Below, piece by piece: positions 26,837 to 33,078 of a DNA stretch of 35,965 nucleotides. The notes under the pieces are model-generated. The model saw nothing but the letters and a program-made list of their open reading frames with translations, did not search any database and had not been told where the DNA came from. Where the stretch lies: assembly GCA_029266035.1 (NCBI GenBank), contig JAJUFH010000030.1, positions 1 through 35,965 on the forward strand, written 5' to 3'. The DNA comes from Sinomicrobium sp. (GTDB lineage: Bacteria; Bacteroidota; Bacteroidia; Flavobacteriales; Flavobacteriaceae). Both the position numbers and the translations under genes were made by a program. The number at the start of each line of letters is the position of its first letter. Position 1 is the stretch's first letter.

Positions 26837-26866
26837 TTGCCCTTTTCAAAATTCGCTGTATCTTTA
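26837..26866 (+). promoter_or_regulatory. Promoter of rfbB
   Basis: TTG at 26837-26839, exactly 19 bp, then TATCTTTA at 26859-26866 (one mismatch to TAnnTTTG). The transcript start falls near 26872, which favours the GTG at 26893 over the TTG at 26869 as the start codon. Confidence 0.55.
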
Positions 26867-26892
26867 CCTTGCTTAATCGATGTTTCTTCTTT

Positions 26893-27918
26893 GTGACACC
26901 TATCAAACACATACTTATTACAGGGGGACTGGGATTTATAGGGACTAACTTTATCTCCTATTTTCTGAAGCACTATCCCGATTATCACTTGATAAACCTC
27001 GACTTGGTCACCTATGCAGCCAACAGCAAACACCTAGAAGAGGTTGAAGATCGAGAGCGATACACTTTTGTAAAAGGCAATATTTGTGACCGACAAGGCG
27101 TGCATCACATCTTTGAGAAATACGATATCAGAGGACTCATCCACTTTGCGGCGGAATCGCATGTGGACAATTCGATTAATACTCCGGGTATTTTTATGGA
27201 AACCAATGTACAAGGTACATATACTCTACTCGATGTAGCTTTTAAATATTGGATGAAGGCTCCTTTTCAATATCGAGAAGGATATGAAAACTGCCGTTTC
27301 CATCATATTTCTACCGATGAAGTATACGGTAGCCTAGGCCCCGAAGGGCTGTTTACCGAACAAACGCCCTATGCCCCTAATTCGCCCTACTCGGCGAGCA
27401 AAGCAGCTTCCGATATGATTGTACGCAGCTATCACCACACCTATGGCTTAGATATGGTAATCACTAATTGCTCTAACAATTACGGTCCTTATCAGCACAC
27501 TGAAAAACTAATCCCCACCATTATTAAGAACGCCTTAAAAGGACTTCCTATACCCATATACGGCGATGGAAGCAATATACGCGACTGGCTGTACGTAGAA
27601 GATCACTGCAGGGGGATAGACCTCGCTTTTCACAAAGGTCGCAGTGGTGAAGTATACAATATTGGAGGACAGAACGAAAAGAATAACAACGAGATTGTGC
27701 ATACCGTTTGTACACTTTTAGATGAGCTACATCCGGCAGAGGAAGGTTCATACAGCAAACTTATTACCTACGTAAAGGATCGCCCAGGGCACGACAGCCG
27801 ATACGCTATAGACGCCACCAAAATAACTCGAGAACTGGGCTGGAGAGCCGAAGAGAATTTTGAAAGCGGTATCCTGAAAACAGTGCAGTGGTACCTGGAT
27901 CAACGATCGAATGACTAA
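26893..27918 (+). CDS. rfbB: dTDP-glucose 4,6-dehydratase
   Basis: A 341-residue SDR enzyme converting dTDP-glucose to dTDP-4-keto-6-deoxyglucose. The NAD site GGLGFIG is near the N-terminus. The catalytic set is complete: Thr141-Asp142-Glu143 in STDEVYG, then Tyr166 and Lys170 in YSASK. No ATG lies in frame near the N-terminus; the GTG at 26893 gives VTPIKHILITGG, the usual beginning, and a TTG at 26869 is the alternative. No rfbA/C/D follows, so the rest of the dTDP-deoxysugar route must be elsewhere. It is probably part of the same surface-polysaccharide supply as the genes at 19.6-25.1 kb. Confidence 0.94.
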   Translation: MTPIKHILITGGLGFIGTNFISYFLKHYPDYHLINLDLVTYAANSKHLEEVEDRERYTFVKGNICDRQGVHHIFEKYDIRGLIHFAAESHVDNSINTPGIFMETNVQGTYTLLDVAFKYWMKAPFQYREGYENCRFHHISTDEVYGSLGPEGLFTEQTPYAPNSPYSASKAASDMIVRSYHHTYGLDMVITNCSNNYGPYQHTEKLIPTIIKNALKGLPIPIYGDGSNIRDWLYVEDHCRGIDLAFHKGRSGEVYNIGGQNEKNNNEIVHTVCTLLDELHPAEEGSYSKLITYVKDRPGHDSRYAIDATKITRELGWRAEENFESGILKTVQWYLDQRSND

Positions 27919-28029
27919 GAAAAAAGAGAAACTCTAAAATATATTTTAAGAAAATACCCTCTTTTAAAACACAATGTTACTATCTTGATCCAGTTTGATT
28001 ATCCGCCAAACACCTCTGTTATAAAAACA

Positions 28030-28238
28030 TTGTATCATCTTGTAAAGAAGCAACAACTACTCATCGCCGTTTTGTCGTACTGCCTTTTCGCCCCTTCTGA
28101 TGACTACAATCTCAAGAAAAATACAATGTGCTGTTTATCGCCATAGACGACCTGAACGACTACGTACCTCTCCTCGGAAACTATCCAAGAATCAAGACTC
28201 CTAATCTGTACAGATTTGCAAAAGAGATAAGCATATAG
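28030..28238 (+). pseudogene. Remnant of a family S1 sulfatase (N-terminus only, frameshifted)
   Basis: In one frame, 28030-28119 encodes a signal-peptide-like stretch (KKQQLLIAVLSYCLFAP). In a second frame, 28122-28226 encodes YNVLFIAIDDLNDYV, then LLGNYPRIKTPNLYRFAKE, the N-terminal signature of arylsulfatase-type S1 enzymes with the two metal-binding Asp. The frames meet at a run of five A (28117-28121), consistent with loss of one A. After AKE the similarity stops and TAG follows at 28236. The formylglycine CxPSR site and the other 400 or so residues are missing. No start ATG is present; TTG 28030 is the only candidate. Confidence 0.72.
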
Positions 28239-28259
28239 CAATCGCTACACCCCTAAAAC

Positions 28260-28290
28260 AAAAAAAGCTCTCCGCACGTGGCGGAAAAGC
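28260..28290 (-). terminator. Terminator of a short leftward transcript
   Basis: On the minus strand, GCTTTTCCGC pairs with GCGGAGAGC around a 5-nt loop, with one bulged T, followed by seven T (28266-28260). No recognised gene precedes it closely; it fits the end of the unit that starts near 28508. Confidence 0.65.
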
Positions 28291-28308
28291 CTTTCATTGG
28301 TCTAACTA

Positions 28309-28437
28309 CTAAACCTGGGCGAGCCAAAGACTCACCCCTAACAACACAACTAAATTCTTGGTTACAGCCCCCCACAGAGCCTCCCCCGTATATATCAAAG
28401 GATTTAATTCAGCTAATCCGAAAACCTTTTTATCTAT
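28309..28437 (-). CDS. Possible 42-residue membrane peptide (start codon uncertain)
   Basis: The minus-strand frame reads DKKVFGLAELNPLIYTGEA then LWGAVTKNLVVLLGVSLWLAQV-stop (TAG 28311-28309, followed by a second TAG). It is soluble at first, then a single hydrophobic helix of about 18 residues. No ATG starts it: the frame holds ATG-TAA at 28458-28453, and ATA at 28437-28435 stands where an initiator would be expected. It could be a real small protein with an unusual start, or a decayed gene whose ATG mutated. It is preceded by a full promoter and leader hairpin and followed by a terminator. No family is recognised. Confidence 0.4.
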   Translation of the reverse strand: MDKKVFGLAELNPLIYTGEALWGAVTKNLVVLLGVSLWLAQV

Positions 28438-28468
28438 TTCACAACGGTTGATTTACATTGTAAAAAAA

Positions 28469-28502
28469 CCGTAATCTATACACTACTAAACACAAATTAC
28501 GG
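28469..28502 (-). promoter_or_regulatory. Leader terminator hairpin with overlapping alternative stem
   Basis: CCGTAAT (28502-28496) pairs with ATTACGG (28475-28469) and is followed on the minus strand by seven T (28468-28462). An overlapping stem, CTACT (28508-28504) with AGTAG (28489-28485), cannot form at the same time. That is the usual layout of a transcription attenuator, though it may simply end the upstream gene. Confidence 0.5.
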
Positions 28503-28514
28503 CAGTAGCGACTG

Positions 28515-28543
28515 CAAATATAATACTTTTTTTAAATATACAA
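28515..28543 (-). promoter_or_regulatory. Leftward promoter in the empty interval
   Basis: On the minus strand TTG (28543-28541) is followed, after 18 bp, by TATATTTG (28522-28515), a full consensus match. It lies just after the stop codon of the monooxygenase gene and drives leftward into 28508-28260. Confidence 0.6.
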
Positions 28544-28554
28544 AAACCAACTCT

Positions 28555-29592
28555 CTACATATCCCGATATCCTTCATTAATCTCAGCCATAATCTCAGCC
28601 ATAATCTCAGCAAATAATCGGAAGGACTTCAAACGATCAGCAATATCATATGTATTAGTAGCAACGATAAGCTCGTCTGCCTCTGTTTGTTTCAAGAACT
28701 GCTGCACTTGTTCTTTTACGGTTTCCTTGCTTCCGATAAAAGTATACCGAGCCATTTGCACTACCCTGGGATGTCGCATTGTCTCTCTCAAACCCGGAGT
28801 CATTTCTACGGGTGGTTCTATATACTCTGTAGTCATTCCGGTAAGTATATTGACCACCATTTTTAAATGAGAGGTATACAAGTTTTCGGCCTCGCTATCT
28901 GTATCTGCGATAAAGACGTTGATACCGGTTATCACATAAGGCTTTTGCCAACTTTCCGAGGCTTGAAATTCCTCCCGATAAATGCGAAGAGCCTCGTGTA
29001 ATTGCACGGTAGAAAAATGACTGGCAAAGGCATAGGGCAATCCTTTTCTCGCCGCAAGATGTGCACTGCTGGTACTCGATCCGAGAATAAAAATAGGCAC
29101 ATCGACCCCCTCGGCCTGTGTAACCCGTACCCTGGCCGCTTTGTTTTCTATAGAGAAATAAGTCTGAATAGCATCGACATCCAAAGGAAACGAATGAGAA
29201 GCCTGAATAAATTCGGGTTTTATAGCATGAGCCGTTTCCTGATCGGTACCTGGTGCCCTACCTAATCCTAAATCGATACGTCCTGGAAAAAGATTCCCCA
29301 AGGTACCGAATTGCTCTGCAATGATAAAAGGGGAGTGATTGGGCAGCATAATACCCCCCGACCCCACGCGCAAAGTACTAGTAGCCTGCGCAATATGCCC
29401 TATAAGAATTTGTGGAGCACTACTGGCTATAGCTGGCATATTGTGATGCTCTGCAAACCACATACGCCTACCCCCTGCCGCTTCGGCCAATTGAGCCAAG
29501 GCAACAGCATTTTTATAGGTTTGAGCAATGGTATTTCCTTGAGCAATAGTGGCCAACTCCAATACAGACCAGGCTGTTTTCTTTGTATTCAT
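28555..29592 (-). CDS. LLM class flavin-dependent oxidoreductase (luciferase-like monooxygenase)
   Basis: A 345-residue TIM-barrel protein. RRMWFAEHHNMPAIASSAPQ and LRVGSGGIMLPNHSP are the early beta-strand signatures of the bacterial-luciferase family (MsnO8-like single-subunit group), and GRIDLGLGRAPGTDQ follows. It should use FMNH2 and oxygen on a small substrate that cannot be named. No flavin reductase is adjacent. The C-terminus contains three near-identical 12-bp units (28578-28611), giving a repeated MAEI before the end INEGYRDM; this tail may differ in related genes. The lipoprotein gene ends 31 bp upstream on the same strand. Confidence 0.92.
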   Translation of the reverse strand: MNTKKTAWSVLELATIAQGNTIAQTYKNAVALAQLAEAAGGRRMWFAEHHNMPAIASSAPQILIGHIAQATSTLRVGSGGIMLPNHSPFIIAEQFGTLGNLFPGRIDLGLGRAPGTDQETAHAIKPEFIQASHSFPLDVDAIQTYFSIENKAARVRVTQAEGVDVPIFILGSSTSSAHLAARKGLPYAFASHFSTVQLHEALRIYREEFQASESWQKPYVITGINVFIADTDSEAENLYTSHLKMVVNILTGMTTEYIEPPVEMTPGLRETMRHPRVVQMARYTFIGSKETVKEQVQQFLKQTEADELIVATNTYDIADRLKSFRLFAEIMAEIMAEINEGYRDM

Positions 29593-29623
29593 ATATCTTT
29601 ATGTGCAATGCGTTTTTACAAAT

Positions 29624-30559
29624 CTAATTTTCAATTTCAACTGTTTCGTAAGTCCATCTGTGGTTTAGCACCGGTGCAGCACCCTCAGCTGTCGTTCCGT
29701 TTTCTTCAGCAGCTACAGGGTAGTCTTCTTCGTTATACTCATATTCAAAAGCAAAGGTTTCATCTCCGGTAGTTGAAGAAACTCTCAACAGGTTATTAGG
29801 CGAATAAATAACAGGTCGAAAATCGTGTATAGTCTTCCCTATCGGTATTCCTCCTCCAATAGGTAATTCAAACAAATTCATATTAGCATTCACTCCCATA
29901 GCGGCAAGCAAGACTTGGCTGTAGCTATTTTTATCGTCGTAAGTAAAACTGTATACGTTGATATCGGTATAGGTAAGGCCACTGTCATTGCTAGACTGCT
30001 CCCTTATTTCTGTCACATTCCCCTTATTGTCGTAACTGATCAAATAACGGTCGTAATACAGACTACTTTCATCTGAATACTCGACAAACGACACCAAGCG
30101 CTGATCGCTGTTATAGTCAAAAATTCGAGTACATCGGACATCGACAAATACAAAGGTTTCCTGAGCTTCCGATTTAACCAACAAGCCTTCCTCATTGTAC
30201 GTAAAACTTGCCTTTCGGTTGGAAGTTGATGCGAAATCGGGGATAGACATAGCTGTGATCTGTCCGTCGTCATTGTAAGTGTATTGTGTACTCCCGAATT
30301 GGGTGACGTTTTTGTCGGAATCGTAGGTCACATTTTGAACTTCACTCTCTTCCAAAAAACCTATCAGATAAAAGTGATCGTCGTATAAAAATTCCGTTTC
30401 ACTGGCACCCTTAGTATAGGTTTTTAAAAGCAGTCGCTCGCCCTGCTGTGGTTGTGGCTGATTGTCGCTATTTGTATTTGTCCCGGCGTCGTCTTTAGAA
30501 CAGCCGACTATTAGTATAGCCAGCGTTGTGATAGCAATTGTTTTTAGAGTCTTGTTCAT
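29624..30559 (-). CDS. Secreted lipoprotein with YD-like repeats, function unknown
   Basis: A 311-residue protein. The signal peptide ends in a lipobox IVGCSKDD (Cys20), followed by an Asn/Gln/Pro-rich linker typical of surface lipoproteins. The body has repeated short units of the YxYDxxGxxT type (YTYNDDGQITAM, FTYNEEGLLVKS, ISYDNKGNVTEI, FEYEYNEEDYPV), like the YD/RHS-type repeats of several Bacteroidota lipoproteins, and probably forms beta-sheet. No catalytic motif is seen. It precedes the monooxygenase gene by 31 bp on the same strand and may be co-transcribed. The role is unknown. Confidence 0.8.
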   Translation of the reverse strand: MNKTLKTIAITTLAILIVGCSKDDAGTNTNSDNQPQPQQGERLLLKTYTKGASETEFLYDDHFYLIGFLEESEVQNVTYDSDKNVTQFGSTQYTYNDDGQITAMSIPDFASTSNRKASFTYNEEGLLVKSEAQETFVFVDVRCTRIFDYNSDQRLVSFVEYSDESSLYYDRYLISYDNKGNVTEIREQSSNDSGLTYTDINVYSFTYDDKNSYSQVLLAAMGVNANMNLFELPIGGGIPIGKTIHDFRPVIYSPNNLLRVSSTTGDETFAFEYEYNEEDYPVAAEENGTTAEGAAPVLNHRWTYETVEIEN

Positions 30560-30647
30560 GATAGCACTTTTGTCAAATTGATTTATAGCTTTAGCGTAGG
30601 TATTTAAACTCGATTGAATTTTAAAAAAATGGGATTTAGCGACTAAG

Positions 30648-31256
30648 TTAATATTTTTTTGAGGTAGATCTCGAATTCAGCCTTAAAACTCTCTCAAAAG
30701 CAATTGCAGCGCGGTGTACCTCCACTGTCCAATCGTCGGCAGCCTTGCCGTCTGCACCATCTGATATATACTTAAGACTTAAAAAAGGGACCTCTTCTTT
30801 CATAGCGGTCAACGCCAGAGCATAGGCTTCCATATCTACCACATCGTATACCGAGCTAGAATGAGACATTTCAAAATTATCCCCCGTTCCGCAAATAGCC
30901 TGAGGTATTCCCTCCATTTTCAATCCGTATTCCAAAACAGGAGGAAGACCTGATAGCGGTGTTTCGTATTGCGCGTAACCCAATCCCCTGACATCCATAT
31001 CCCGTTGTACAAATTTTGTACAGCAAACGACTTCGCCTTTTTTATGGTGAGCGCTCCCGGCTGAGCCCAAGTTTACAATTAGCGATGGCCTTTTTTGCTG
31101 TATCGCCTTCGTCAGCTCGTACACTGCGTTTACCTTGCCTATTCCGCAGATCAAATGCCCGTATGAAGCAAATACATCAGCTGCCTCCGAAGCTAGAGCA
31201 AAGACAAACAGCACCTCGTTGACTGGAAAAGTGTTTTTTGAATTTACAGTAATCAT
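30648..31256 (-). CDS. 5'-methylthioadenosine/S-adenosylhomocysteine nucleosidase-like protein
   Basis: A 202-residue member of the nucleoside phosphorylase fold. The three residues expected for MTA/SAH nucleosidase can be placed: Glu24 (ALASEA), Glu143 in VVDMEAYALA and Asp166 in YISDGADG. LIVNLGSAGS is the ribose/adenine loop. The chain is about 30 residues shorter than E. coli MTAN (232), mainly before residue 40, so it may prefer another nucleoside; futalosine hydrolase is one alternative. It probably cleaves a purine nucleoside in the cytoplasm. It stands alone between the lipoprotein gene and tRNA-Asp. Confidence 0.82.
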   Translation of the reverse strand: MITVNSKNTFPVNEVLFVFALASEAADVFASYGHLICGIGKVNAVYELTKAIQQKRPSLIVNLGSAGSAHHKKGEVVCCTKFVQRDMDVRGLGYAQYETPLSGLPPVLEYGLKMEGIPQAICGTGDNFEMSHSSSVYDVVDMEAYALALTAMKEEVPFLSLKYISDGADGKAADDWTVEVHRAAIAFERVLRLNSRSTSKKY

Positions 31257-31297
31257 CTATACTCTTTTATAAAATGAGAAAATACGTATTTTTTTCC

Positions 31298-31326
31298 TAC
31301 GAACTAAGAACTACCAACTACAAAAC
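31298..31326. repeat. AACTAC-type dispersed short repeat
   Basis: TACGAACTAAGAACTACC and what follows to 31326 repeat a loose GAACTA/AACTAC unit. Similar runs occur at 17484-17504, 35592-35617 and 35779-35836, always between genes. Confidence 0.45.
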
Positions 31327-31357
31327 AAAAAAGCCCATCTTTTCGATGAGCTTTTTT
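31327..31357 (-). terminator. Terminator of tRNA-Asp
   Basis: A stem of AAGCCCATC (31331-31339) with GATGAGCTT (31345-31353), one mismatch, and a T-run on the minus strand. It lies 7 nt beyond the tRNA 3' end and would work in both directions. Confidence 0.75.
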
Positions 31358-31363
31358 ATTTTT

Positions 31364-31440
31364 TGGCGGTCTGGACGGGACTCGAACCCGCGACCCCATG
31401 CGTGACAGGCATGTATTCTAACCAGCTGAACTACCAGACC
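31364..31440 (-). tRNA. tRNA-Asp(GTC)
   Basis: On the minus strand the acceptor stem GGTCTGG (5', from 31440) pairs with CCAGACC. The anticodon GTC lies in loop CTGTCAC, and the T arm is GGGTTCGAGTCCC. The discriminator is G and CCA is encoded (31366-31364), unlike the tRNA-Val genes. Confidence 0.97.
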
Positions 31441-31458
31441 TTTGCCGTATTGCGGATG

Positions 31459-31488
31459 CAAATATACATTGCTTTTTCAATTCCGCAA
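31459..31488 (-). promoter_or_regulatory. Perfect promoter of tRNA-Asp
   Basis: On the minus strand TTG (31488-31486) is followed, after exactly 19 bp, by TATATTTG (31466-31459). The transcript starts about 10 nt before the mature tRNA. Confidence 0.8.
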
Positions 31489-31527
31489 ATGTTTTATAAA
31501 AAAAAAGAGAGCGACTTTCACCTCTGG

Positions 31528-32463
31528 TCAAATAAACTTTTGTCTCTCAACAAGGTAAGTCTGTAAAATTTTTTGTAAATCTTTACTAATATCAGCTTCC
31601 ACATATTTTATGCGGTATTGCGCCGCTTTCAATTTTATCATTGAAATGTAATTTTCAACTTTTTTTCGGTACTCTTCCCTGACATTGTCGGCATAGAGGT
31701 TTACCGCTTCACCGGTTTCTACATCTATAAAGCCCTTCGGATTGTTGTCGAAGTCAAAATCGACCTCAGCCGACTTGTCGGTTACGTGAAACAGCACCAC
31801 CTCGTGTTTGTTGTACTTCAGATGCCTGAGCGCATTGAACAATTGGTCGTCGGCAGTCTCTGTTTGGAACATATCGGTAAACAAAAATATCATACTCCTC
31901 CTGTGCATTTTTTCAGCAATCTGATGGAGAAAAGTATAAGTATGTGTACTGCGCTGTTTGGGTGTGTGGCTTCCTATTTCTTCCAGTGTGTTCAACAACA
32001 TTCCATAGTGTCTGCTACTCCCCTTTTCTGGGGCATAGAAGTTATAAACATCAGAATACACGCTGAGTCCTGCAGCATCTCGCTGGCGCTTCAATAGATT
32101 CATCAGCGCTGCAGAGGCCAATACTGAAAATCCGATTTTGTTCAGCCGTCGTGCAGATAGCTGCTTTAGCTCGGGATAGTACATAGACGACGAATTATCG
32201 ATAATGATATGACACCTCAGATTGGTCTCCTCTTCATAACTCTTGGCATACAACTTGTCGGTACGAGCATACAACTTCCAGTCGATATGTCGTGTACTCT
32301 CTCCGGGATTGTATATGCGGTGCTCGGCAAATTCTGAGGAAAAACCGTGAAACGGACTCCTGTGCATCCCACTGATAAACCCCTCTACCACCTGATTGGC
32401 CAACAAGCCGAGGTTCTTAAAAAGTTGTATGTTATGTAATTCACTCTGTATGTTCAAATCCAC
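31528..32463 (-). CDS. DUF58 domain-containing protein
   Basis: A 311-residue cytoplasmic protein of the DUF58 family, with a von Willebrand A-like fold. The start SPFHGFSSEFAEHRIYNPG and the conserved RHIDWKLYARTDKLYAKSYEEE mark the domain, and HIIIDNSSSMYY is a MIDAS-like DxSxS. DUF58 genes usually lie in a MoxR-DUF58-BatA/BatB group and may assist metal insertion or stress resistance. Here it is alone: no MoxR ATPase or Bat protein is adjacent, and a terminator separates it from trxA. Its partner may be elsewhere. The function is unknown. Confidence 0.88.
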   Translation of the reverse strand: MDLNIQSELHNIQLFKNLGLLANQVVEGFISGMHRSPFHGFSSEFAEHRIYNPGESTRHIDWKLYARTDKLYAKSYEEETNLRCHIIIDNSSSMYYPELKQLSARRLNKIGFSVLASAALMNLLKRQRDAAGLSVYSDVYNFYAPEKGSSRHYGMLLNTLEEIGSHTPKQRSTHTYTFLHQIAEKMHRRSMIFLFTDMFQTETADDQLFNALRHLKYNKHEVVLFHVTDKSAEVDFDFDNNPKGFIDVETGEAVNLYADNVREEYRKKVENYISMIKLKAAQYRIKYVEADISKDLQKILQTYLVERQKFI

Positions 32464-32495
32464 TTTGCTTACAATTATTCCACACCCCTAAAAAT

Positions 32496-32528
32496 AAAAA
32501 AGGTCTGACTATACGCCAAACCTTTTTT
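32496..32528 (-). terminator. Terminator of trxA (bidirectional)
   Basis: A 9-bp stem AAAAAAGGT (32496-32504) with ACCTTTTTT (32520-32528) and a T-rich tail on the minus strand, 21 bp beyond the trxA stop. Confidence 0.7.
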
Positions 32529-32549
32529 ATAGTAATGTATTCATTTCGA

Positions 32550-32867
32550 TTACAACAGCGAATCGAGAGCTTCGGTATAAGTGGTTTTTGGGGCTACTCC
32601 TACTTGTCTTCCAACAACCTCACCTCCCTGAAACACCAATACGGTAGGAATATTGCGCACACCGTATTTGGCAGCAAATTCCTGATTGGCGTCTACATCG
32701 ACTTTACCAACAACGGCTTTGCCTTCATACTCCGAACTCACCTCCTCGATGATAGGACCTACCATACGGCAGGGTCCGCACCAAGCTGCCCAAAAGTCTA
32801 CCATAACCGGTTTATCGCTCTTTAAAACTACTTCTTCAAAAGTAGCGTCTGTGATTTCTAATGCCAT
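32550..32867 (-). CDS. trxA: Thioredoxin
   Basis: A 105-residue cytoplasmic thioredoxin. The active site WCGPC is at residues 29-33 (Cys30 and Cys33), with the buried Asp in VMVDFWAAWC and the cis-Pro in NIPTVLVF. Length and order match E. coli TrxA (109). It reduces disulphides in client enzymes. A -7 element TAAATTTG lies at 32910-32903. Terminated downstream, so probably monocistronic. Confidence 0.97.
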   Translation of the reverse strand: MALEITDATFEEVVLKSDKPVMVDFWAAWCGPCRMVGPIIEEVSSEYEGKAVVGKVDVDANQEFAAKYGVRNIPTVLVFQGGEVVGRQVGVAPKTTYTEALDSLL

Positions 32868-33027
32868 AACATCAAATTTTAATTATCATCGGGTTTACCC
32901 TGCAAATTTAATCAAATATTCTTGTGGTTTTACGCTGTAGTATTAGTTTTGACTATGAATGCATTGTAAACCTTGATAATTACAGTATATTCCTGGGGTA
33001 GGATTACTTCTCCATAAAGTCTCTCCG

Positions 33028-33058
33028 TTGTCCGTCTGTGAATTATTCTGTAGGTTTG
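33028..33058 (+). promoter_or_regulatory. Promoter of the TonB-dependent receptor gene
   Basis: TTG at 33028-33030, a 20-bp spacer, then TAGGTTTG at 33051-33058, a full match. The transcript should start near 33065, shortly before ATG 33079, which supports that start. Confidence 0.65.
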
Positions 33059-33078
33059 ACACCAAAGCAAAATCCCGG

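Noticed and set aside
27937-27951. A/T palindrome after rfbB
   Set aside because: All A/T, too weak to be called a terminator or operator.
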